Assembly (NCBI GenBank): GCA_902388455.1
Contig: CABMPD010000003.1
Location: forward strand, 112,073-176,072
DNA length: 64,000 nucleotides
Source of the DNA: an uncultured Alistipes sp.
GTDB taxonomy: Bacteria; Bacteroidota; Bacteroidia; Bacteroidales; UBA932
Direction of reading: 5' to 3'
Both the position numbers and the translations under genes were made by a program. The notes under the pieces are model-generated. The model was not told where the DNA came from. It saw only the letters and a program-made list of their open reading frames with translations, and did no database searches. Below, piece after piece: positions 8,682 through 17,080 of the stretch (the first letter of the stretch is position 1; each line of letters starts with the position of its first letter).

Positions 8682-9845
8682 TCAGGCGTAGTGAATCTCC
8701 ACGACCTTGCCGATGGACTTGAGGCTGGAGGCGAGACGCTCTATCAGCTTCAGCTTCAAGGTGGTGTCGATGGGCAGTCCCTCGTGGGCCTTGTTTACTC
8801 CCTGTCCTACGAAAAACGTGATGTGGGTAGCCTCCTCAAGCAGCATCTCCGCCAGAAGGGAGGCACCGTCCTGCTTGGTGAACATCTTGGGGGTGAGGTC
8901 GTTGGGCGATATGTATTTCTCAGTAAGTTCCAGCAGGCGGCGCAGAGTTATCACGCCCTCGGTCGTCAGGTCTATGCCGTCGATGTGACCGATGGGCGGG
9001 ATATCCTTGTCGGGAAAGTCGAGGCTGGTGGTGACCTTCTTGCCCAGATAGCGGGCCACTATCTGGGAGCTGGTGCCTCCGCAGACCACCTTCCTGCTGT
9101 CGCCCTCCATGAACTTGCCGACATAGTAGTCGTCGTTCTCCTTGTTCACCGGAGGGCCCACCATCAGGTTGACGTGCAGGGCCTCGCGCATCTTCAGCGC
9201 GGCCACCGTGGTATCGTCGCCCGGCTTGTCCATATACAGGTCGTTGCAGGCGGCCGCCAGCAGCCAGGCCACACAGCGGGCGGACATCTCCGGCCGGATA
9301 TTGCGGTCCAGATGCTCCATAATCTCGCGGCGGTCCCAGCCGAAATTGAGCACCCGTCCGATACCGGCATGGATGGTACCGTCGGACATGACCATCACCA
9401 CATCCCCGTCGCACAGCGACAGTTCCGAGTGGTAGACCTTCTTGCCCAGCACCTCGAGGGGCTTGCGGTCGAAGTCGATGCAGCGGCCGTCGTGATAATA
9501 TATCGCCTGAGGATTATCGAACTCGAAAAGATAGCCGTGACCGGCAGAGTCCACGTGAATCACCGAGAAGGTCGAGTAGGCCACCCCGCGGACCTTGCAC
9601 ACCGGCAGGGTCTGGATCATGGTCTCGATGCAGTCCTCGATGGGGATGTTGTTGGAGACCATCGTACAGAGTATCTTCGAGGACAGAGTGGAAAGGATGT
9701 TGGCCTTCACCCCGCTGCCCAGCCCGTCGGCCAGCACGAGGGTGGTGTAGCCGTCGACGGTCACCCATTCGACATTGTCCCCGCAGAGTTCTTCCCCGTA
9801 CTTGTTCAGGGAGACGTATCCGTATTCTATAAACAGTTCCTTCAT
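8682..9845 (-). CDS. SpoIIE/PP2C-type serine phosphatase of hydrogenase module
   Basis: A 387-residue cytosolic protein. The N-terminal ~230 residues have the PPM/SpoIIE phosphatase fold. Metal-binding aspartates are seen in VLADGLGSGVKAN (about 37-49), in VVMVMSDGTIHAG (about 148-160) and in the closing PGDDTTVAALK (about 207-217). The C-terminal ~160 residues form a separate domain (GGTSSQIVARYLGKKV..., ending KVVEIHYA) that I do not recognise. It is the last gene of a three-gene operon (18 bp after the hydrogenase). Phosphatases of this type accompany sensory group C [FeFe] hydrogenases, so it probably turns an H2 or redox signal into protein dephosphorylation. Confidence 0.85.
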   Translation of the reverse strand: MKELFIEYGYVSLNKYGEELCGDNVEWVTVDGYTTLVLADGLGSGVKANILSTLSSKILCTMVSNNIPIEDCIETMIQTLPVCKVRGVAYSTFSVIHVDSAGHGYLFEFDNPQAIYYHDGRCIDFDRKPLEVLGKKVYHSELSLCDGDVVMVMSDGTIHAGIGRVLNFGWDRREIMEHLDRNIRPEMSARCVAWLLAAACNDLYMDKPGDDTTVAALKMREALHVNLMVGPPVNKENDDYYVGKFMEGDSRKVVCGGTSSQIVARYLGKKVTTSLDFPDKDIPPIGHIDGIDLTTEGVITLRRLLELTEKYISPNDLTPKMFTKQDGASLLAEMLLEEATHITFFVGQGVNKAHEGLPIDTTLKLKLIERLASSLKSIGKVVEIHYA

Positions 9846-9863
9846 AACCGGCCCTCCTGAATA

Positions 9864-11624
9864 TTAGGCTTTTCCCTCGGACTTTTCCCTCTCCTCCTCT
9901 TCCTGCATGAGGGTCTTCTTCAGTTTCAACAAGGCGACCTTGGTCTCGGCCGTGGTCTCACCCAGCAGCGAGGCTATCTCCTGGGCCACGCGCATCTGCT
10001 TCTTGATCACGTCGTCGGTGGTGGCCAGGGTCTCCATGCGCATCTTGCCCAGTTTCTCGCTGTACTGCACCTCGTCGGTGATGTCCTTGAGGATGCCGAA
10101 GAGGGCGTGGTTGCTCTTGAGTATGCTGATGGACAGATCGATGTGCCTTCGGGTCTCGGAGACGTACATCTTCTTGCGCACGTACTGCTTCCCGGAGTTC
10201 TGGGCGATGAGGAACTCGGTGGGATTGAAGAAGTCCACGGCCGGCAGACCCTTGACATTGACGGTGGTGATGCCCAGGAGCTCGCGGGCCTTGGCATTGA
10301 TGTCCACCACATTCATGTCGCTGTCCAGGACGACGATGCCCTCGGGACTGTTGTGAATGATCTCATAGGACATGGACTCGGCCCTCTCGCGCATGTAGGG
10401 CAGGCAGATGTCTATGTCGGCATAGCCGTTGAACACGGCCCACGCCTTCTCGCGGCAGGTAGGGTAACCGCAGGAGCCGCAGTTGAGCTCGTCCTCGGGC
10501 TTGAACTTGCCGGTACGGCGGAGTATCTCCTCTATCTGCTCCGGGGTAGGTATCAGGCTCCTGTTCTCGATCCTGGGATATGCCGCGGAAATATCCACAG
10601 TGTACTCGCGGTCGCCTTCCTTCTCGGGCGGCAGGGCCTCGCACTCCCGACGCACATAACGTTTCACATCGACCGTCGCACGCACGCCCTCACCGTCGCC
10701 TACCAAGCTGCACGGGCCGCTGACACAGGCATTCTCGCACATATTCATCTCGAAGAACACCCCGCTGACCTTATCGATATTCTCCAGGGTATTGACGCAG
10801 TTCAGCGGACCGTCCACCGCCACATAGTCGTATCCCTGTGGACGGGCCTCGAACGCATGGATGATACCCCTGCGGATGGGATAGGACTTGCTGCGGTTGG
10901 CCGGATTCTCCCCGGGTATGCCGGTACAGCCGTATCTCTCCCCCTCCAGGGCCACAGCGTCAGGCAGGGGGAAGGTAAGTCCCCTCTCAACCATCAGCCG
11001 GCGCAGGTCCTCGAAGGTCAGCACTCCGGCTATCAGTCCGCTCTCACGGGCCTCCCTCTTCTTGGCAATGCAGGGTCCTATGAAAATGACCTTGCAGCCG
11101 GGAAATCTCTGCCTCAACATCTTGGCATGTGCAATCATCGGGGAATCCACCGGTGCGAGGTACTTCAGGGCATCGGGATGGTACTCCTGGATGAGGCGGC
11201 AGAGGGCCGGACAGGCGGAGGTGATGAAATTCTTATACTCTCCTGTGGCAATGCACCTGGCATATTCCTTGGTCACGGCATTGGCTCCGACGGCCGTCTC
11301 CTCGGCGAAGGCGAAGCCGAGCTTGAGCAGTACGGCCTCCATCTGGGCGAAGCTCTGAAGACGGAAGGAGGATATGAAGGACGGGGCAATGCTCGCCACC
11401 ACATTGTCCCCCGAGAGCAGGAGGGCGTCCACCTCCTCCTTCTCGCTGTGGACGATCTTGGCATTCTGAGGGCAGACTACCGTACAGCGTCCGCAGAGGA
11501 TACAGCGTTCCTTGATGATCTGAGCCTGATGGTTCTTGACCTCAATGGCTTTCACCGGGCATTCCCTGAGACATTTGTAGCAGTCCTTGCACCTGGCTTT
11601 CTTAAATTCGAGATATTCTTTCAT
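9864..11624 (-). CDS. Sensory [FeFe] hydrogenase with PAS domain (group C type)
   Basis: A 586-residue protein. Two [4Fe-4S] ferredoxin motifs occupy residues 12-22 (C12, C15, C18, C22) and 41-51 (C41, C44, C47, C51). The H-cluster domain shows L1 as TSACP (135-139), L2 as GPCIAKKRE (183-191) and L3 as EMNMCENACVSGPC (about 290). A further Fe-S motif, NCGSCGYPTCREKA with a distal CLPYM, follows near 390. A PAS domain (about 430-540, NSPEGIVVLDSDMNVVDIN) and a Glu/Lys-rich C-terminal helix complete it. The proton-relay Cys of catalytic enzymes (TSCCP) is Ala here, as in sensory HydS proteins. It likely senses H2 and signals to the phosphatase downstream. Confidence 0.88.
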   Translation of the reverse strand: MKEYLEFKKARCKDCYKCLRECPVKAIEVKNHQAQIIKERCILCGRCTVVCPQNAKIVHSEKEEVDALLLSGDNVVASIAPSFISSFRLQSFAQMEAVLLKLGFAFAEETAVGANAVTKEYARCIATGEYKNFITSACPALCRLIQEYHPDALKYLAPVDSPMIAHAKMLRQRFPGCKVIFIGPCIAKKREARESGLIAGVLTFEDLRRLMVERGLTFPLPDAVALEGERYGCTGIPGENPANRSKSYPIRRGIIHAFEARPQGYDYVAVDGPLNCVNTLENIDKVSGVFFEMNMCENACVSGPCSLVGDGEGVRATVDVKRYVRRECEALPPEKEGDREYTVDISAAYPRIENRSLIPTPEQIEEILRRTGKFKPEDELNCGSCGYPTCREKAWAVFNGYADIDICLPYMRERAESMSYEIIHNSPEGIVVLDSDMNVVDINAKARELLGITTVNVKGLPAVDFFNPTEFLIAQNSGKQYVRKKMYVSETRRHIDLSISILKSNHALFGILKDITDEVQYSEKLGKMRMETLATTDDVIKKQMRVAQEIASLLGETTAETKVALLKLKKTLMQEEEEREKSEGKA

Positions 11625-11654
11625 AAGCTTGGATTGTCAGTACCGGGCCCCGGG

Positions 11655-11933
11655 TCACGGCTGGGGCAGGCCGAGCTTGGGATACACTTCCGTGAGGAAC
11701 TTTTCCTCGATATTGTCCTTATTGACTCCCCGGACGAAGACGTCCGCGGAGCCGTCGAGAGCCTCCTCGGTCCTCATTACGACTCCGTCGGCGCACTGTC
11801 CGAAGCAGAAACTGGCCTGAAGCTCGATGAGCTCCTCCACGTCGTACTTGCGGAGCATTTCCTTCATGCCCTCGACCACGTCGTAGGAGCCTTTGAGGTG
11901 GCAGGAGCTTCCTATGCAGATTTTAACTATCAT
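11655..11933 (-). CDS. NuoE-like [2Fe-2S] thioredoxin-fold protein
   Basis: A 92-residue cytosolic protein. Four cysteines follow the pattern of thioredoxin-like 2Fe-2S ferredoxins: C6 and C11 in KICIGSSCHLKG, and two more in ASFCFGQCADGV (about 42-50). These domains (NuoE/HydC/HndA-like) carry electrons to or from [FeFe] hydrogenases. It is the promoter-proximal gene of the module, 30 bp upstream of the sensory hydrogenase. It is probably a redox partner of that protein; a direct electron path is inferred from gene order only. It lies downstream of the aminopeptidase gene on the same strand (19 bp), so readthrough from there is possible. Confidence 0.85.
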   Translation of the reverse strand: MIVKICIGSSCHLKGSYDVVEGMKEMLRKYDVEELIELQASFCFGQCADGVVMRTEEALDGSADVFVRGVNKDNIEEKFLTEVYPKLGLPQP

Positions 11934-11952
11934 TGTCCTGTGCTATAGTGGA

Positions 11953-13350
11953 TTACTGTTTCATTGCCTCCACCTCTTCGGCCGTCATGGGCTTGTAGAG
12001 ATGTCCGAGCCGGCGCTTGCCGTCGGGAGTGATGAGGTAGTCCTCCTCGTTGCGCAGGCCGCCGAAGCCCTTGAACTTCTCTATCTCGTCATAGTTGAGG
12101 AAGTCCTTGAACTTGCCCTGGCTCTTCCACAGATCTATCAGCTCTGGAATGAAGTAGATACCGGGCTCGATGGTGAGTACGAAGCCGGGCTCCAGGGGAC
12201 GGGCCAGACGCAAGGACTTGAAACCGAAGGTAGCGCTCTTGGGATGACCGTCGTAGCCGACCCACACCTCACCCAGGTTCTCCATGTCATGTACGTCCAG
12301 GCCCATCATGTGGCCCAGACCGCAGGGGAAGAACATGGCGTAGGCTCCCTCGCTGGCCACCTCGGCGGGATCTCCGGTCACAAGACCGATGCTCTTGAGG
12401 TCGGCTGCGATGGTCTCCGCAACCTTGAGGTGAATCTCCCGGAAAGCGATTCCGGGCCTAAGGGCATCCACAGCAACGGTATGCGCGTGCAGAGCCATAT
12501 CGTATATCATCTTCTGCTGTTCTGTGAAACGCTTGCTGACAGGAGCCGTAGAGGAGAGGTCACCGGCATAGTGCAGGGAACTCTCGGCACCGGCATCGAG
12601 CAGGAAGAGGTCTCCCTCCTGCAGGATATTGCCGTGATAGTGGTTGTGCAGAGTCTGTCCGTTGACGGTGGCGATGACCGGGAATGAGAGGCCCGCTCCC
12701 TTGCGCAGGGCTATTTCAGTCACGGCCGAGGCCACCTCAGCCTCCGATATGCCGGGACGCACCATCCGCATCATGGCCTGGTGCATCTCCACGGAAATGT
12801 CCACGGCCTCCTCTATCTGGTCGATCTCCGCGGGACTCTTGTGGTTCCTCATGTTGACTACCGACTTGACGAACGGTATCGACGCCTGTTCGGTCTGAGC
12901 CGGTCCGGGCAGTCCCGTGAGGTCAAATATCCTCAAAGTATGCTCCGGTCTGTATGCAGGGAGGAAATGCACCATACGTCCGCGGTTCATCGCTCTCTGC
13001 ACCTGTTCCTTGAGCCTGGCCGCCGGCTCGGTCCTGTCGACTCCGGCCTTGTCGCACCGCTCCCTCAGGGTGGGCTGGCTGCCCATCCACACGATGTCGT
13101 CTATGGTCAGCTCGTCACCGAAAACCGTGGAGATCCCCTCATCTATGTCCAGCAGGGCCCCCAGACCTGGAAAGTCCAGGCCGAAGAAATACAGGAATGT
13201 CGAGTCCTGACGGAAAGGATAGGTGTTGTCCTTGTAGTTCATCCCGGACTCGTCGTTGCCCAGGAACAGGAGAAGGCCTTTCTCACCGTGGTACTTCATG
13301 TCAGCAACCAGGCGGGCCCTCCGCTCGATATAGGTCTCTCTTGAAAACAT
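11953..13350 (-). CDS. Aminopeptidase P family protein (M24B, Xaa-Pro)
   Basis: I place the start at ATG 13348-13350 (MFSRETYIERRARLV). The longer frame to 13416 crosses the promoter and reads as unrelated sequence. The 466-residue protein has an N-terminal creatinase-like domain (about 1-160) and a C-terminal pita-bread metallopeptidase domain. Metal ligands are visible in FLLDAGAESSLHYAGDLSST, in CGLGHMMGLDVHD and in TIEPGIYF. The enzyme removes N-terminal residues preceding proline, using a dinuclear metal centre, in the cytosol. It lies back-to-back with the isoaspartyl peptidase gene and near DPP IV, forming a peptide-degradation neighbourhood. Confidence 0.92.
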   Translation of the reverse strand: MFSRETYIERRARLVADMKYHGEKGLLLFLGNDESGMNYKDNTYPFRQDSTFLYFFGLDFPGLGALLDIDEGISTVFGDELTIDDIVWMGSQPTLRERCDKAGVDRTEPAARLKEQVQRAMNRGRMVHFLPAYRPEHTLRIFDLTGLPGPAQTEQASIPFVKSVVNMRNHKSPAEIDQIEEAVDISVEMHQAMMRMVRPGISEAEVASAVTEIALRKGAGLSFPVIATVNGQTLHNHYHGNILQEGDLFLLDAGAESSLHYAGDLSSTAPVSKRFTEQQKMIYDMALHAHTVAVDALRPGIAFREIHLKVAETIAADLKSIGLVTGDPAEVASEGAYAMFFPCGLGHMMGLDVHDMENLGEVWVGYDGHPKSATFGFKSLRLARPLEPGFVLTIEPGIYFIPELIDLWKSQGKFKDFLNYDEIEKFKGFGGLRNEEDYLITPDGKRRLGHLYKPMTAEEVEAMKQ

Positions 13351-13381
13351 GGCATTAGGTTTTATAGGTTGTATCGGGTGG

Positions 13382-13409
13382 TAAAGATACAAAATTTTAT
13401 CTACTTTTG
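13382..13409. promoter_or_regulatory. Overlapping divergent promoter boxes
   Basis: On the plus strand TACTTTTG at 13402-13409 is a -7 box for the gene at 13439. On the minus strand TATCTTTA at 13389-13382 is a -7-like box for the aminopeptidase gene starting at 13350. The boxes are 12 bp apart and face away from each other, so the two polymerases probably compete for the same DNA. Confidence 0.5.
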
Positions 13410-13438
13410 CAGTCATACAGCATATTTAGAACAATACC

Positions 13439-14455
13439 ATGAAAAAATTTTTCTTACTCATTCTGTTCTCCGCCGCAACGTTTCTGACGACAGGATGCGG
13501 AAGCATCACGGCGCCTGAGCCTGAAAGAGAATACGTCATTGTAGTCCACGGCGGCGCCGGCGAGATGGGTGAGCAGGCCGATGACCCCGACATCGCCGGA
13601 CGCTACTATGCAGCCCTCGACACAGCCCTCAACATAGGCAGGGAGATACTTGACGGCGGAGGGGACGGTACAGAAGCGGTAAGGGCTGTCATCCGCTACT
13701 TCGAGAGCAATCCTCTGTTCAATGCCGGAGTCGGAGCGACCATCTCCGCCGAAGGCTACTTCGAGCTGGACGCCGCCATCATGGAAGGCAGGGACCTCAG
13801 TGCCGGAGCGGTAGCGGGAGTGCGCCATGTAAAGCATCCCATTGACGCCGCATACGCCGTAAAGACCGCCTCCCCCCATGTGATGCTCAGCGGCACCGGC
13901 GCGGACCGCTTCGCCCAGGAGCAGGGTCTTGAGACAGTGGAGGACAACTCCTACTTCGCCACCCCGAAGACCATGAAATGGGTCAAGGAGTTCCAGGCCA
14001 AGTCCAGGAAGAACGGCACGGTGGGCTGCGTCGTCCTCGACTCCGAGGGCAATCTGACCGCAGGCACCAGCACCGGAGGTATGTTCGGCAAGAAATGGGG
14101 CCGCATCGGTGACGCCCCTGTCATCGGAGCCGGCACCTACGCCGACAACGAAGGAGTCGCAGTCTCCTGCACAGGCCACGGCGAATATTTCATCCGCCAC
14201 TCAGTCGCATTCAACCTCAACGCCAGGTACAAATTCCTCGGTGAGAGCCTCGAGGAAGCCGCACGCCACATCATCTTCAATGAGCTGAACCGCGAGGAGG
14301 GCAACGGAGGGCTCATCGCCGTCGACCGACACGGCAACATCGCCATGCCCTTCAACTGCAGCGGAATGTACCGCGGATACCTGTACAAGGAGAAAAGCTC
14401 CGGCAGGATCGTAGAAGCCTACGGCATCTCCGATAAAATGATTGAAAAACAGTAA
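13439..14455 (+). CDS. Isoaspartyl peptidase / L-asparaginase (Ntn hydrolase), exported
   Basis: A 338-residue T2-family Ntn-hydrolase made as a precursor that cleaves itself. The nucleophile is the Thr in NGTVGCVVLD (about residue 197), and TSTGGMFGKKWGRIGDAPVIGAG contains the usual substrate-binding residues. The HGGAGEMG motif near residue 38 is typical of the alpha subunit. An N-terminal signal peptide with FLTTGCG suggests a lipoprotein, so it acts in the periplasm or outer membrane. It hydrolyses beta-aspartyl dipeptides or asparagine. DPP IV follows after 19 bp in the same direction. Confidence 0.92.
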   Translation: MKKFFLLILFSAATFLTTGCGSITAPEPEREYVIVVHGGAGEMGEQADDPDIAGRYYAALDTALNIGREILDGGGDGTEAVRAVIRYFESNPLFNAGVGATISAEGYFELDAAIMEGRDLSAGAVAGVRHVKHPIDAAYAVKTASPHVMLSGTGADRFAQEQGLETVEDNSYFATPKTMKWVKEFQAKSRKNGTVGCVVLDSEGNLTAGTSTGGMFGKKWGRIGDAPVIGAGTYADNEGVAVSCTGHGEYFIRHSVAFNLNARYKFLGESLEEAARHIIFNELNREEGNGGLIAVDRHGNIAMPFNCSGMYRGYLYKEKSSGRIVEAYGISDKMIEKQ

Positions 14456-14474
14456 TACTTAATATCTTCCCGAA

Positions 14475-16718
14475 ATGAGACATTTCACCATCCTTTCCAC
14501 TGCCGCGGCCCTCTTCATGACCGCCGCAGTCTCTCTTCCCGCGTCTGCCCAGAACAAAGGGCTGACCCTCGAGGACATATACAAGAATTACGAATACTCT
14601 GCAAAGGGCGTCAGCGCCTTCCGCTGGGCTGAAGACGGCCATTCCTTCCTCACCATCGAGAGGGATGAGGCCACCGGAGGGCAGAATATTGTCCTCAATG
14701 ACATCAGAACCGGGGAGAAGACAGTCACCGTAGCCGCCTCCTCCCTCATCCCCGAAGGATGGGACCGTCCGCTGACCATCAACGGCTATACCTGGTCGCC
14801 CGACGGCTCGCAGCTGATGATCTACACTGACGCGCAGCGCGTATGGAGGACGGCCAAGAGAGGCAATTACTGGCTCTACACCCCCGCTTCTGGTGAGCTC
14901 CGCCAGCTCGGCCTCCCAGGCTTCGAGCCCTGCTGGATGCAGTTCGCCAAGTTCTCTCCCGACGGAACGAAGATCGCCTACGTGTATAAGAACAACCTCT
15001 ACGTAGAGAGCCTCGCCGACAGCACCGTCCGCCAGCTGACCTCCGACGGCAACGACGAGATCATCAACGGCCAGTTCGACTGGGTCTACGAGGAGGAACT
15101 GCACCAACAGGACGGCTGGCGCTGGAGCCCTGACAGCCGGAGCATCGCCTACTGGCAGTTCGACACCCGCGGCACCGGCACCTTCTACATGATAGACAAC
15201 ATCGACTCGATATACTCCACCGTCATTCCCCTGCCCTATCCCAAGGCCGGCACCACCAACTCAGCCGCCCGCATCGGCGTAGTGGACGTGGATGCCGCTG
15301 AGCCCGCCACCCGCTGGTTCGAGTTCGAGGGCGACCCGAGGGAGCACTACCTGGCCCGCATGGAGTTCGTGCCCGGCTCGGACGAGGTGATGATCCAGAG
15401 GCTCAACCGCGCCCAGAACACTGACTGGGTCTTCTACGGCAATATCCGCACCATGGAGCTCACTCCCGTGCTCACCGAGACCGACGGGGCCTTCCTCGAC
15501 GTGCATGACGACATCGTATGGCTCGAGGATGGCAAGTATTTCACCTGGACCAGCGAAAGGGACGGCTGGAGACATCTCTACCGCGTATCCCGCGACGGCA
15601 GCGACATGACCCTGATCACCAACGGGGACTTTGACTACGAGAGCATCGTACGCATCGACACCGAGGGCGGCTGGGTCTACTACATCGGCACCCCCGACAG
15701 CCCCATAGACCGCTACCTCTACCGCAGCCGTCTGGACGGCAAGGGTGAGCCCGAGCGCCTGACCCCCGCAGACGCCCCCGCCGGACACCACTACTACAAC
15801 ATCTCGCCGGACGCCAAGTATGCCATGCACACCTTCAGCAACAGCGAGACCCCTACCGTCTACGAGATAGTCTCCCTGCCCAGGCACAAGACAGTCCGCG
15901 TACTCGAGGACAACCATGAGCTGGCCGCCAAGTTCGCCGCCCTGGAGCTCAACCCCAAGGAATTCTTCCGCGTGGATATCGGCGAAGTAGTGCTCGACGG
16001 CTGGATGATCAAGCCCGCCGGCTTCGACCCTTCACAGAAATATCCGGTCATTTTCTACATCTACGGAGAGCCCTGGCAGTCCACCGTACAGAACTCCTGG
16101 GGAGGAGGCGACCTCTGGAGCCGGTTCCTCGCCCAGCAGGGATATGTCGTGATGAGCGTCGATCCCCGCGGCACGGCTACCCCGAGAGGACATGAGTGGC
16201 GCAAATGCGTACACGGCAAGATCGGCATCCTGCCCATCGCCGACCATGCCGCAGCAGTCACCCGGCTCCTGCAGAACTACAGCTTCATGGACCCCGCCCG
16301 TATCGGCATCTGGGGCTGGAGCGGCGGCGGCTCGTCCACGGCTCACCTGATGTTCAAGTATCCCGACATCTACTCCACAGGTATCGCAGTGGCAGGAGTG
16401 TATTCCCTCTATCTGTACGACACCATCTACCAGGAAAGATACTCCGGAATCCCCTCGCTCAATCCGCAGAGTTACCATGACGGCTCGGCCATCAACTTCG
16501 CCGGCGGTCTCGAGGGCGACCTGCTGCTCATCCACGGCACCGGTGACGACAACGTCCACTACCAGTGCTGCGAGATGCTGGTCAACGAGCTCATCCGGCA
16601 GAACAAGATGTTCTACCAGCTTTCCTATCCGATGCGCACCCACGGCATCTCGGAGCGGGAGAATACGACTTATCACCTGTATCAGTCCATGTTTAAATTC
16701 TGGGAGGAGAATTTATAA
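14475..16718 (+). CDS. Dipeptidyl peptidase IV (S9B prolyl oligopeptidase family)
   Basis: A 747-residue secreted serine peptidase with a signal peptide (cleavage near SLPASAQ, residue 25). An eight-bladed beta-propeller (DPPIV_N) covers about 80-450 and includes the Glu-Glu pair region DWVYEEELHQQDGWRWSPD, which in the family grips the substrate N-terminus. The C-terminal alpha/beta-hydrolase domain has the nucleophile in GIWGWSGGGSS (GWSYGG in most homologues), Asp in HGTGDDNVH and His in MRTHGI. It releases X-Pro dipeptides. The stop overlaps the start of the next gene by one base. With aminopeptidase P and isoaspartyl peptidase it supports proline-rich peptide use. Confidence 0.93.
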   Translation: MRHFTILSTAAALFMTAAVSLPASAQNKGLTLEDIYKNYEYSAKGVSAFRWAEDGHSFLTIERDEATGGQNIVLNDIRTGEKTVTVAASSLIPEGWDRPLTINGYTWSPDGSQLMIYTDAQRVWRTAKRGNYWLYTPASGELRQLGLPGFEPCWMQFAKFSPDGTKIAYVYKNNLYVESLADSTVRQLTSDGNDEIINGQFDWVYEEELHQQDGWRWSPDSRSIAYWQFDTRGTGTFYMIDNIDSIYSTVIPLPYPKAGTTNSAARIGVVDVDAAEPATRWFEFEGDPREHYLARMEFVPGSDEVMIQRLNRAQNTDWVFYGNIRTMELTPVLTETDGAFLDVHDDIVWLEDGKYFTWTSERDGWRHLYRVSRDGSDMTLITNGDFDYESIVRIDTEGGWVYYIGTPDSPIDRYLYRSRLDGKGEPERLTPADAPAGHHYYNISPDAKYAMHTFSNSETPTVYEIVSLPRHKTVRVLEDNHELAAKFAALELNPKEFFRVDIGEVVLDGWMIKPAGFDPSQKYPVIFYIYGEPWQSTVQNSWGGGDLWSRFLAQQGYVVMSVDPRGTATPRGHEWRKCVHGKIGILPIADHAAAVTRLLQNYSFMDPARIGIWGWSGGGSSTAHLMFKYPDIYSTGIAVAGVYSLYLYDTIYQERYSGIPSLNPQSYHDGSAINFAGGLEGDLLLIHGTGDDNVHYQCCEMLVNELIRQNKMFYQLSYPMRTHGISERENTTYHLYQSMFKFWEENL

Positions 16719-17080
16719 TGAATGATTTTTTCAAATATGTGGAATGTGCGGTGACGGTGTGCGATACAGAGTGCGTGATCGTGTACCAGAACGAGAAGTC
16801 GGTGGCGGTGAACGGGGACATGCGGGGCAAGTGCATGCTCGGCTGCCACAATGACCGCTCGCGGGGCATCATCGCCCGCATCCTCTCCGAAGGCGCCACG
16901 AACTCTTACACCATCAGCAAGAAAGGCCAGCGCAAGCTCATCCACCAGACGCCCTGGTACAAGGAGACAGGCGACACCGCCCGCGATGCCCAGGACGGCC
17001 CCTCCGGCAGGACAATAGCCGGTATCATCGAGCTGTCCATCGTCATCCCCGAAGAGATGCCCCACTACGACCGCGGGTAG
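16718..17080 (+). CDS. Small PAS-like sensor domain protein
   Basis: A 120-residue soluble protein whose ATG uses the last base of the DPP IV stop codon, so translation is probably coupled. It resembles stand-alone PAS proteins of gut Bacteroidales: IVYQNEKSVAVNG, then CHNDRSRGIIARIL, a LIHQTPWYKETG loop and a closing AGIIELSIVIPEEMPHY strand. Five cysteines (10, 15, 19, 39, 43) fall in the first 45 residues, which could bind a cofactor, though no known ligand motif is complete. No output domain is attached, so its partner is unknown. Confidence 0.7.
   Translation: MNDFFKYVECAVTVCDTECVIVYQNEKSVAVNGDMRGKCMLGCHNDRSRGIIARILSEGATNSYTISKKGQRKLIHQTPWYKETGDTARDAQDGPSGRTIAGIIELSIVIPEEMPHYDRG

Noticed and set aside
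8583..9860. 425-codon plus-strand frame beginning in the IS-like remnant
   Set aside because: Beyond its first few codons it is antisense to the phosphatase gene.
10107..11948. 613-codon plus-strand frame opposite the hydrogenase
   Set aside because: Antisense shadow of a GC-rich gene with complete motifs on the minus strand.
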